Origin: Heterobilharzia americana
Lineage: Eukaryota; Platyhelminthes; Trematoda; Strigeidida; Schistosomatidae
Assembly (NCBI GenBank): GCA_944470555.2
Contig: OX104130.1
Span: 3,968,001 to 4,032,000, forward strand
Reading direction: 5' to 3'
DNA length: 64,000 bases
Positions within the stretch are counted from its first letter, which is position 1. The number at the start of each line of letters is the position of its first letter. The notes beneath the pieces are model-generated. The model did not search any database and was not told where the DNA came from. It saw only the letters and a list, made by a program, of their open reading frames with translations. Below are positions 1 to 9,535 of this stretch, piece by piece. The position numbers and the translations under genes were made by a program.

Positions 1-230
1 CGGTCAGGTTTAGCACAACTACTATGACGGAAATTATATTTCTCACGATGTTTTCATCAAATCTGTAGTTTAACCAAGTTTTAGTTACTTGTTTTCCATG
101 GACAAGAAAAATGAATCAGGTTGTATCTCACACAATTTCTAGATATTTCATTGACTACTTGAATAGTTTTAAGTAGCTAAACTAGCAACATCAAAGTTTT
201 AAACCATTTTGTATACATTCAAAATTTTAG

Positions 231-539
231 AACCTGAATGAAAACGATGAACAAGATGATGGAAATCCAGACAATGTTGATAATAAATGGATGGCTAAAA
301 CCTGTACACTACGTGTTCTATGCATTCAGTCATTCATTCCACCGGCAAGGTCTCAAATACACAGAATATTATACAGAATAACACGATTACCGAAACTGCA
401 TAAACTGCATGTATTTCCAGCTTTTTATGCATTTCCAGGCGACACAGAAGCTGATCAACGTGAATTACGCGTTAATCAACTTTCGCACAGCCGTAATTAT
501 CTTCGACAAAGATGTCGATCAGATATAGAAATACTGTGA
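231..539 (+). CDS. Candidate 3'-terminal coding exon of an unidentified gene
   Basis: An open frame of 103 codons starts right after a TTTTAG acceptor (225-230) and ends in TGA at 537-539. It begins with an acidic, Asn-rich stretch (NLNENDEQDDGNPDNVDNKW) and ends with a basic, Arg-rich tail (RQRCRSDIEIL). The first 230 bases look like intron. The middle part (about 380-438) is pyrimidine-rich and ends in another TTTCCAG, so the real exon could instead start at 439, with a short intron inside this frame. I do not recognise the product. Earlier exons would lie left of the window. Codon use looks more coding-like than the surrounding AT-rich DNA, but no homologous domain supports it. Confidence 0.4.
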   Translation, partial: NLNENDEQDDGNPDNVDNKWMAKTCTLRVLCIQSFIPPARSQIHRILYRITRLPKLHKLHVFPAFYAFPGDTEADQRELRVNQLSHSRNYLRQRCRSDIEIL

Positions 540-1043
540 CCAATTTGTTGATTCGTTTTTATCCGAGTCTAAAAGAATGCGTAATACTGGTGCTCGAGGT
601 GGGGAAAATGAGTATATAGGGCGGCAGGGATGGGGGTGTCAAGCAAAGCTGGTGTCATCATAATCATCATTTCTGTATATCTTACAGCTCTGAGTGCCGG
701 ACAATGATATATGTTTAGGGAACATTATTCTTGGGAAGCTTTTCATTTTCTTTTGGTTTTTGTCTTCATTCTGTGTTTTTTCCATGTTTTTTTACTGAAT
801 GCGGTTATTTCATAAGGTAACATGGTATGGACATGTGTGTAACACTTTGTCATTTTTCATTTTTGATTTGATACAATACATTCTTTACAAAAAAAGTTGC
901 GCTTCTCAGCTAAATTACGGTTTCACCATTCAATTTATTGCACTGTTGGGGTGAAATTCATGTGGATTTTGTCCTTGTACCAGAAAATTGCTTGTTCCAG
1001 TGATACTACTACTCACTAATTTAAGTAGTTGAAAATAATCGGG

Positions 1044-1308
1044 TTAATCTTAGAGTTTTGCCAGCAAGATCGGAGTGATCTAAACACTCGAGGGTCGTTT
1101 CGTTTGTGTGGGACCCAGCCAGCTCCTCAGGAATGTATCCAGACAAATTCAGCTCACAGATCTCAGGTGATCTGAATTAATTCATCTGTGTGAGGTTGAT
1201 TTGTCTAGGTATATTGCTTGTTGTGGGCTGGTTCAGCCTCAAACGAACGCAACGGCCATCCAGTGTTTAGATCACTCTGATCGCTGGCTGACAAAATCTA
1301 CAGATCAG
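1044..1308. repeat. Foldback (long palindrome) repeat, MITE-like
   Basis: The first half (about 1044-1170) is the imperfect reverse complement of the second half (about 1180-1308). The centre lies near 1175, inside the pairing arms CTCACAGAT / ATCTGTGTGAG. Further paired blocks are GTGATCTAAACACT with its mate AGTGTTTAGATCAC, and CAGACAAAT with ATTTGTCTAG. Related half-copies occur at about 20755-20900, 42415-42545 and 42795-42965. There is no coding capacity. It could be a non-autonomous foldback transposon or part of a larger palindromic repeat. Target duplications are not visible. Confidence 0.65.
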
Positions 1309-1734
1309 CCTGGGTGAGTGGTTTGTAACCACACAAGCCCTTCACTATTAGTACCTTTCGCTAGTTCATGAGACTTTTGCACCAGCGATCACTCTTTATG
1401 ATCTTGGCTGAATAGTTTCCAATGGAAACCACGTTGACATCATTGTTGGGGAGCTGAAAAACTGCTCAGCTGTGAGAAATGTGTCAACGTAGACCATACA
1501 ATTTGGAAATCCTTCCCAATGAACCATCCTTTTTGTTTGTTTCGGGTATTGGTAAAACTTGAAATCAAATTTCTTTTCACATTAAAACGTTTGTTTGTTG
1601 AATAGGCGCTGTAGGTTTGTTCATGAGAATCTGTCCTTGTTGTGGATGTGGATGTATATATGTTGGTGACATCACAACAATCTGTTATCACACCACTGCC
1701 AGGTATTCATTAGTCTGAGATCAATATGGAGATC

Positions 1735-2262
1735 TAATGCGCTCCACTGCATTCAGCATAAAGAAAAAGATCAGGATTTTCAACCCTAATTCAGTCAAGT
1801 CAGTCAGTGCTTCCATAGGATGGTTGAGAGATTTGGTGCCTTAAGAAAAGCATTTCCAACAAACTACAGACATATATCAACGCCTACCACCTACGCTCGA
1901 TACTGAAGATCAGATCAGATGGCAAGGAAGAATAAGCAACAAGGAACACTGGCTGGCTGGTAATGAACCAACCAACAACCTATCGCTCAACAAATGTACA
2001 GAAGAAAGTGAAGATGGATTGAGTCGGACATACACTGAGAAGAAGGTTTTTGAACATCATGCTCCAGGCGCATGCCCTCGAGTGGAACTGAAATGGGAAA
2101 CGATGAGTTGGGCGTCCTAGCCGATGATGACATGGAGATCATGTGAGGAAGAAATGAAAGCTTCTGGAGAGTCGTGGAGCCGGGTTGAAAAGACTGCAGG
2201 GAATAGAGTGCACTGGAGACGTGCTACTAGGAACTCAAAGGAAAGTAATAATAATAATAATG
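1735..2262 (+). mobile_element. RTE-clade (SR2-like) retrotransposon, 3' fragment
   Basis: This is the C-terminal end of an RTE ORF plus its 3' tail. It has the same sequence order as the longer copies at 39060-40073 and, inverted, 10976-12775: the block around AACAAACTACAGACAT, then GAATAAGCAACAAGGAA, then the tail-proximal GAAAAGACTGCAG. It ends in a short TAA repeat at about 2247-2262, which fits RTE elements, whose 3' ends are simple repeats rather than poly(A). The reading frame is heavily interrupted and there is no RT domain in this copy. Confidence 0.7.
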
Positions 2263-2694
2263 ATAATGGGAGAAAGACATTTGGAAATACTGACTAAGAG
2301 ATTATGTAGCATGCAGCACAAAAAAGAAACTGACCAATTTGATTGAAATCACTTTGGCAAGAATGAGCTGGATAATATAATGGTAGAGTATGCTCATAAA
2401 AGAGGTTAAGGAGCTCTGATGGCCCAGATAGGCGCTTGAGTTGCCCACAGATGACTACTTCATACACCTGATCCACTTGTATAAGATGTCAGTCATGGCC
2501 TCAGCAGTTCACTGACTGAAGCAAGTTCATATCGCTGGGCGAACACCAGTTTCCTGATGGTTGCAGCAAATACACCTTCCCGATGAGTGAAAATCAGCAT
2601 GTGATCTGCGCCACTGGTTTCTAATTGATTGAAACTTAATGGAATCGATTTTATCTATTTATTGTCATAATTCTAAACTTGTAAGAAAAATTTA

Positions 2695-2830
2695 TAGGTC
2701 GCGGGTTCGATCCCTGGCGGGGTTGTGGGTGGGCACTGCTGAGGAGTCCCATACTAGGAAGAAACAGCTGTCCAGTGCTATCAGGTTTCCTTTGTTCCTT
2801 CCACTGATGTCTGTCTACGATGAATAACAT
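2695..2830 (+). repeat. S1 tRNA-headed short repeat (SINE-like), 5'-truncated
   Basis: This copy carries the pol III B-box-like GGTTCGATCCC (2704-2714), then a hammerhead-like fold (2733-2778), then the family tail ending in GATGAATAAC. Fuller family members (for example 13560-13740) start with a tRNA-like A-box segment, TGGCTCAATGG. About a dozen copies in both orientations lie in this window. The family is SINE-like: short, tRNA-derived in appearance and non-coding. The name S1 is only a label used here. Confidence 0.7.
2733..2778 (+). ncRNA. Hammerhead-ribozyme-like motif in S1 repeat
   Basis: Stem I is GCACTG (2733-2738) with CAGTGC (2773-2778), a perfect 6 bp. Core strand 1 is CTGAGGA (2739-2745), matching CUGANGA with G at the tolerant position 7. 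Stem II is GTCC (2746-2749) with GGAA (2757-2760), so the pair next to the core is G-A instead of G-C. GAAA follows at 2761-2764. Stem III is the self-complementary ACAGCTGT (2764-2771). The cleavage site is UC, with C17 at 2772. Other S1 copies have GGAC at stem II, so the family ancestor looks complete while this copy probably cleaves poorly. Confidence 0.55.
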
Positions 2831-3189
2831 TTTGAAACAATTTATACTGTTTAATGAACATCGATTTCAAACGATGGAAACTGCTGAACAGTCGACGAAT
2901 TGCGCATAAGTGCACGAATAAAATTATGAAACACATACAAACAACTGTGCTCGAAACTCACTAAATACCGATGAAAACATAATGAAACTAAAGTAAAATC
3001 CAATTATCAGTATAAGGAGAACATTAGTAATAGTTTCTCTTGGTTATTCACAAACACATAGAACCATCGACATAATCTGTCAGCAGAGTAAAGCGTTCCC
3101 AGTGCCAAGAGCACACTTTGAACAATTACAGTTCCAGTTTACCGACCGTCTACAAACTGAAGGAGCAGAAATTTCAATACTCCTAGAGC

Positions 3190-3697
3190 TCCTAATTGAT
3201 GTCTTCATGTCTTATTTAGAATAGAATAAACACGACTCGATTCGGTTATCAAGGGAATAGCATATTATTGTAGAAGGTATGTCGATGATACTACTGTTGT
3301 TTATCACTCAATGAATCATTCATCCGGATTGTTTTGATATCTCAAAGAAACTCATCTTGATATGAAAACAGAGTCACCTTCCTGGATTATTTAGAAGAAA
3401 GATGCATAGACAGGTGAGTACTTCAACTATCATAGCTTTCGTCTTACAACGACACTTTTCAACCGAGTAAGAGAACTATGCTCGAAGGATAAGTCGAGAC
3501 GATTCTTAGGGAGAATGGATACCAATAAGCAGTCTGTTCTAAAGTACGAAGAGTATGCTGAAAAACTTAAACGTTCGACTGTAGAAAAGGAATTGGTTCA
3601 TATTCCACTGGCATTTAACACAGAAGAGATATCAGAAAGAAAAGAGAGATGGTTAAAGAGTAAATTGGGAAGAGGAAGCCCCTTTTTTCTAAACTGA
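3190..3697 (+). mobile_element. Penelope-like element, RT 3' half and linker (degenerate)
   Basis: A frame reads through RYVDDT (about 3280-3297), the RT catalytic motif with both aspartates kept. It continues, with one in-frame stop, into a PLE thumb/linker-type stretch (RVRELCSKDKSRRF, then KLKRSTVEKELVHIPL). The last part resembles the linker in the minus-strand PLE at 34800-35804 ([15 protein letters not shown]). The upstream RT motifs and the GIY-YIG domain are absent. The copy abuts the inverted-repeat PLE that starts at 3779, so that later insertion may have cut it. Confidence 0.65.
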
Positions 3698-3778
3698 TAT
3701 TAGTTTGTAGAACTACGACCTGCATACTAATATCCTGCTTGACTGTAATTTCATTTTTATTGATTTATTAGATACGCC

Positions 3779-4082
3779 ATCACACAATGAACTAACAGTG
3801 TTGTTTACTGGATTACGTTTTGCACACTCTTTATTGTCCATAGTCATATCAAGATAACTACACAAGTTTAAGATACCCCATACATAGGCCTAATTTCCTC
3901 GTCCCTTTCTCATGACTTGGATAGTAAGATTTTCCATATATATGAGGAACAGATGCTCAGTCATTCCTGTTGCTGCATGTATGAGGTGTTGTTTGGTTCG
4001 ATAAACAAAGATTCAGTGGTTATCAATCTCTCCCTCCCTCCACCCTGTTATGTTAGTTTTAAAGATTTTCACCGTCCCATCC
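3779..4082 (+). repeat. Left inverted repeat of the PLE
   Basis: Starts with ATCACACAATGAACTAACAG and matches the reverse complement of 5140-5446 at high identity, including ATATATGAGGAACAGATGCT. Similarity fades after the TTTTAAAGATTTTCA block. Confidence 0.8.
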
Positions 4083-5139
4083 CACCATGAGTTTACACTA
4101 CTAGCTAAGGTAACAGTAGATGATATGGTGCTAGGAGTACATTTATGCTTAACTTCCATAGTATTTAGGTTTCAGAATAAAATATACAAATAAACAGAAA
4201 GAATCACCATGGAATCAACAATATCCCCCCTGTCCGTGGCTGACATATTTATAGATAGTTGGGAACGGATAGATGTAGAAAAAATTAGTCAGGCGGCAAA
4301 AATATTGTTTCGATATGTAGTCAATATGTTTAAAATGGTGAAATTGGAGTACATAGATAGTTTCTTCATACTTATCAATTCAGTAGTCAACGTAATCCAA
4401 TTCACCTACTAATAGTGAAGGGGAATTAGCGATGTTGGATTGCCGAATAAAACGGAAACAAGATGGAAGTTTAGACACTAGTGTCCACAGAAAACCTTCA
4501 CATTCAAAGTAGTTATTTAGACTTCATATTGTCTCACCCTATGTTAGTTAAGGTTGGCTTAGTGAAACGTCTAAGTAACTCGGCTAAAAATCTTACTAGT
4601 AAAACAGAAGATCTAAGACAAGAAACCAGATACATTAAAGACACCTTTACTCATCAACAATTATCCTCTCAAACTAACTGGTAGCACATTTACTAATAGT
4701 GGTAACTACTACCAACAATAACAGTAATAATAGTGGGGATAATAATGTTAATAATAGTAGTGGCAATACTGTGAAGAGAGAATTCAAAATCTCCACAATA
4801 TTAGCATACCAAGGGAGGTACCTCAGAAACACTAGTTAGGATTCTTGATAAGGCTGACTGGAACCAGTGACATTTAAACGCACAAACTCCCTTCGAAATA
4901 AGCTTTGTAGGTTAAAAGATCCTATCGATCCAATTAAGCAGAATAATTTAGTTTACCAAATCCCTTGGAACGGTTGCGAGTTCATGTACATACGTTAAAG
5001 TGGTAGATCAGGGTTTGTCAACTAGGCTATCGGAGCAAAGAAACCTAACTAGGTGAAAATCGGTGGATTCTAATAAGGTAGGAAATTTAAAAAGAAGCCC
5101 AGCCATAGCTAATCATGAGACTATACAGAACCACATAAC

Positions 5140-5446
5140 ATGATAGGACAGGCTGAAAATCCTTAAAACTAACATAACAGGGTGGATGGAGGGAGAGATT
5201 GATAACCACTGAATCTTTGTTTATCGAACCAAACAACACCTCATACATGCAGCAACAGGAATGACTGAGCATCTGTTCCTCATATATATGGAAAATCTTA
5301 CTATCCAAGTCATGAGAAAGGGACGAGGAAATTAGGCCTATGTATGGGGTATCTTAAACTTGTGTAGTTATCTTGATATGACTATGGACAATAAAGAGTG
5401 TGCAAAACGTAATCCAGTAAACAACACTGTTAGTTCATTGTGTGAT
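5140..5446 (-). repeat. Right inverted repeat of the PLE
   Basis: Reverse-complement partner of 3779-4082. An open frame of 73 codons on the minus strand (5087-5308) lies in it. It is not treated as a gene, because the same DNA in the left arm does not keep the frame. Confidence 0.8.
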
Positions 5447-6179
5447 ACATCTTGTTAAATGAACTGAAATAGAATTACATTGCAACGCAGTGCAAAAGTT
5501 TTACTCTTACATCTTTAACTGCCTTTACCAATTCACATTTATTTATAAAGGCAAGTAGGTAGGAAAGTCTGAGAGTAGCGTATTTAAGCAATTTTGTGAA
5601 CAAATCCCGAGAAATCTAAGTTTTGAAGCGAATAAAGTTTCTATACGTATATGTCAAACACCTGATAGATCCTGTATAGTATACTGATATCTTAAAAGCC
5701 TTTATGGTAATAAATTAATGAGAATTGGTGAGTTTTGGTATACTTTCTTCAAGTCCTTGGAATCAGATAATTTACATCTGACCATCATATATCAAAAAAG
5801 AGTTTGGTTAGTTTTTCTTATCACTGACAATTCAATGTTACTTTGGTTACATCATATATTTCTCTACTACTTGTAATTTTCGATTATGATTATTTGAATG
5901 TTTTTCAATTAACCATGTACTGAATTAATTCGTCATTTGTTTATCAACTCTCTGATCACTTAAAGTTGCTGTTCATTCGACTGTAGATTTTCCTTTAGAA
6001 ATCTGGAATTATCAATACGATGAAGCATAGATTGCCATTGGTCTACATAATTGAATACGTAATTCTTGTTTCCCACCTGTCTCTTAAAACCCCTCCCTCT
6101 TGTACTATTTATTATCATCAAATTGTGGGTACCTGACTTCAACACCTTTAAACTATTGATTAATGTGTGCCTAGTTTTA

Positions 6180-6265
6180 TTGCAGACACTATCACTGACA
6201 AGGATCCAGATACATCCGACTGACGAATCCCATATAGGAGAAAACATGAGTCATGGATTCCTCTG
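6180..6265 (+). repeat. SMα-like unit, 3' relic
   Basis: CCAGATACATCCGACTGACG, then a decayed stem II and GAAAAC, then ATGGATTCCTCTGG line up with the ribozyme end of the better SMα-like copies (for example 28458-28515). The hammerhead core is broken: the stem II arms do not pair and the base before AAAAC is altered. Confidence 0.45.
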
Positions 6266-6984
6266 GTAGTCATCATGTAGCAGTTTACACTTAAAATACG
6301 TCGTGTATTTCAATATTTAAATAATGTTTGTAGTAATTTAAGGTTTTAACAAATGATAAATATATCCATGAGAGAACTATGTTATTTTATACTCCAAAAC
6401 TGTTCACTGTTGCCGTATTCAAAATTTCTTCAAGTGAACGAATTGTACTGTACGACTTTTCAATAAAGGGTTGACTGCTGATGGTAAATTGTCTCAGGTA
6501 GTCAATCTTCTTGTGGTTGGCGTCTTTATCAGTATCAAGATTCTTTGTTTTCTAGCACGATGATTTTTTAAGAGAAACTAATTGTGATGTTTTTTCGCCC
6601 TAGTAACAAATAACATTATTTAGCGTTGTATGTTTATGACTTTTCGATTATATCACAGTATGATTTAGGATATGAAATTAAATGTGATTCCTGATGGATA
6701 CCTACGGTAGATTCCGGTCATTAGTGGCAAGTAATGTATTTCAACAATCTCCTACTGGATAGAAAAACAATTCTTGATAACAGTTACGTAGACACCGACA
6801 GTCTGATTCGTCAATGAACACTAGTAACCAATTTCATGTTGCCTAGTCCACAGTACTGACTGAATCCTATAGATCATTTCGTAATCTGGCGATTGATGTG
6901 AAAGATTTACCACCGTGGTGTATTTTTATTGATATTTGTTGTTTAGAGGTCTTCAATTGTTATTGACTCAGACTTCAAACCTGT

Positions 6985-7110
6985 TGGCACTAGTCAGTAA
7001 GGCTTATCTGCAACCTCCAGGGGAATGGCATCCCTATGAGACTCGAACCAGTACCACTAAGTACTGTAGTCACAACAAATCAATAGTAGGACCTCTGACT
7101 GCACCAGTTC
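6985..7110 (-). repeat. S2 short repeat (tRNA-like B box), relic
   Basis: The block ATCTGCAACCTCCAGGGGAA, followed by CCCTATGAGACTCGAACC, recurs in diverged form at about 16540-16620, 23605-23665 and 38290-38350. Read on the minus strand it contains GGTTCGAGTCTC, a B-box-like sequence, so it is probably another tRNA-derived short repeat. S2 is a working label. Boundaries are approximate. Confidence 0.45.
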
Positions 7111-7662
7111 TCTTGTTGCTACAGATACACGCCACTGATGAGTGACAATAAGCAAGAGATACAGTTTCCCACGGATTACCTCCAACCATCTAGTAGATAA
7201 TCACTTTCATGAAGGATGAAATTATGCATACACTATCTCTTCATCATTTAACATACATCTAAACAACTTCGTGGTTCCTTGAAGAAAAACAAAGCAGAAC
7301 AAATTCTTACAAAGTTATATCACTTTTTTGTCAAATTTGAAGTTGCGGCCTGCTTAAATTTTAGGCTACCAAAAATATATCACAGAATATATTACATCAA
7401 ATTGCTCCTTTTTAATTTGTTTTAACTATTCAAATGTCAAAAAATGGTAAAACATATTCTCACACACTCTTAAAATGTCTTCAACCTATCGTTAAACGGG
7501 TTAACAACAAGACTATGAGTAAAAAATATCACAGTAAACAGCAGTTTGTCACTAAAAGCACAACAGTGCCATCATATAACTATGACAGAAACATGTAGCT
7601 GGACAGAGCAAACTTTCCTACTAGAAGAATGAACCTCCACTACTAACCTCGAATGTGCTTTT

Positions 7663-8070
7663 TGTTGTGACCACGTGATGGGGCTGCGTGCGTGGTATAA
7701 TGATACTGAGACTTAATAGGCACTTCAACCGAGTACCTTTACGACTGACCTCGCTCAGTACCTTCTGCTTCACTGAGCCGCGATAAAATCAGAAGACAAA
7801 GATGTCCTGTGACTGCAAGGACAAAGACCACTTTTATTAGACAGATATATGACATATATGTATTTACGAAACTGTCAGAAAGTGAAGCCATAAACGAACC
7901 AATCAGATTTCTAGTGCGAGGTCGAATTTCTCCAATCAGGTTCTCATGTCAGCGCATGCATAAATCATGACCTGAAGGTGATCTGATCATGACTTGAAAA
8001 AACTCACTCCCCTATTGGCTGCCTTTTGTCGCTACTTATCACTTTTCGATCCGACCCACGTGTAATAACA
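7663..8070 (-). mobile_element. Candidate solo LTR
   Basis: Read on the minus strand, the segment starts TGTTATTACACGTGGG and ends GTGGTCACAACA, so it has TGTT...AACA ends. In the right order it has an LTR-like promoter layout: CCAAT (8014-8018), a TATA-like ATATATG tract (about 7850-7860) and an AATAAA signal (7833-7838). It is less AT-rich than its flanks. No flanking 4-6 bp target duplication is evident, and no internal retroelement sequence adjoins it, so the call rests on composition and end structure. The alternative is a fragment of an unrelated repeat. Confidence 0.4.
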
Positions 8071-8997
8071 TACAAAGTAGACGATCACCTGAAAACTGCT
8101 GGTTGATATGCCTTTCTGTCTATCATACTGTTATCATTAACATTATATACGTGCCCGTGGAGTTTTTTTATTTGGAAGTGTTGTACACGAAGTAAATTTA
8201 CTGATATATCACACTGAGAATTCCAAACTGTACTTAAAGATATGATCTGAAGTAAAATTACTATTATTATTACTGGAGTATCGAGTTAAATACGCCCGTA
8301 ACAATTGTCTATTTACTCAGTAGTGTCATCGAACATGACCTTTAACAATCTGTTGAAATCTTACTTTATTTACTACCATTGAACATAATAATAATATGAT
8401 TGAGTTGAAGTCACATTATATATGATTTTATCAAAGCGAATATTTACTAAATTATATAATGGAGTAAATGCAAGACCTTGAAACATCAACAAGAGCATCT
8501 GTTCAATCAACACAATTAGCTCGGATAAGCAAATATATCTTAAATGGACATGTAAAATTCACAATTTATCAATAAATGTATACATAATCAGTCAAATTAA
8601 TCAATAAGTTTATCTTTATCAAATAACATGCTGAAAATGATTCAACTGTGAAAGATTTCAACACAACAACAACAATAACATACTACTGTTTAAAGAAAGT
8701 GTTTCGATTTTTTTTTTTCATTAAAAAAACCATGTTTGTTGACTACTGACTTAAATAAAATGTGAAAGATGCTTAAGTAGTTGTGTAAATTTATGATATC
8801 ATTATAGAAGGGTTGTAAAGTGGAGCAGGAAAGATCTTTTAAAGGCTTCAATCGTGTTTTTTATAAGTTATTTTATTTCATTTTTATGTATATATTTCGC
8901 TGAAAATTTTCCTTTTGGCAACAAAAACAGTTAGGTTAAAGTTGTTCAAGAGATTGGCAAATTCAAAATATCTTCAAACCTGTCTAATTCTGACGAG

Positions 8998-9003
8998 TTT
9001 ATT
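8998..9003 (-). terminator. Possible polyadenylation signal of the zinc transporter
   Basis: Minus-strand AATAAA about 390 nt after the stop codon (9390). A second AATAAA lies at 8872-8877. Which one is used cannot be told from sequence. Confidence 0.3.
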
Positions 9004-9389
9004 AGAACAGTTTCAAACTTTTCAATTTTACTTATGAGTAGATTATCTGATTTACTGAAAATTACCGGTGTTTCTATGACATTGAGTCATTTAAAAAAAA
9101 TGATAATATCATGTTTATCATCTGTTACGGAAATGATAGAAATACATTTTGCTGACTAGATAGATTAGATTTGTAGATGTTTGACATACTTGTATTCTTG
9201 GCATAATAGTATTATTGTAGTAAGTGTAATTAGTATATAGTATTGCGACGGTAGAACAAAGCATTAAAGTATACCACAAACCATCGAACTTTATAGAAAA
9301 GAAGAATATTTTAACAAGTAAAGATGAATTAAAGAAAAGCACATTGAAAGCGGATAGTTGTATTCCTTTTTAATCCTCCATTAAACTGA

Positions 9390-9535
9390 TCACTTGTAAG
9401 GTTCTTTGCACTGATGACAATCAGCCATTTCATCAACATAATTCTCTAGTTGTACTGTCACATTATGGGCTAGGTAACGTTGTCGTAGTAGACAATTTGC
9501 TTGTTTCAACATCTCTTGTGCATCTGTATTAGCTT
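9390..9535 (-). CDS. Zinc transporter exon 8 (C-terminus, stop)
   Basis: Follows a TTTACAG acceptor (9536-9542). The split codon G|AA gives Glu, then [20 protein letters not shown], a region like the ZnT C-terminal domain (human relatives have NTDAQ..L). It ends with [14 protein letters not shown] and TGA at 9390-9392. The downstream 3' UTR was not delimited. Confidence 0.9.

Larger units (their letters stand above)
3779..5446 (+). mobile_element. Penelope-like element enclosed by ~305-bp inverted repeats
   Basis: Inverted repeats at 3779-4082 and 5140-5446 bracket a degenerate PLE ORF read on the plus strand (about 4190-5040). Recognisable parts in order: an RT motif like MGSPxSP-ADIF (MESTISPLSVADIF), a LFRYVVNMF stretch where the YxDD box should be (aspartates lost), LDCRIKRKQDGSLDTSVHRK and the YLDF..HPMLVKVGLV region typical of the RT end, the linker RILDKADWKPVTFKR, and a GIY-YIG start (VYQIPWNGCEFMYIR). 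Stops and frameshifts make it inactive. PLEs are known to carry terminal repeats in direct or inverted orientation. Inverted ones enclose this copy. Confidence 0.75.
540..9389. other. Intergenic region between the left gene and the transporter 3' end
   Basis: This region holds a foldback repeat, RTE, S1, PLE, SMα-like and S2 fragments and a candidate solo LTR, listed separately. I recognise nothing in 540-1043, 1309-1734, 2263-2694, 2831-3189, 5447-6179, 6266-6984, 7111-7662 and 8071-9389. These stretches are AT-rich and broken by stops in all frames. The last one should include the transporter's 3' UTR, read on the minus strand. Confidence 0.6.

Noticed and set aside
5140..5446. Hammerhead ribozyme in the PLE terminal repeats
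   Set aside because: Some PLE terminal repeats carry one, but neither arm shows CTGANGA with a paired stem II and GAAA.
5960..6247. 95-codon minus-strand frame
   Set aside because: Overlaps an SMα-like relic and shows no motif; probably chance.
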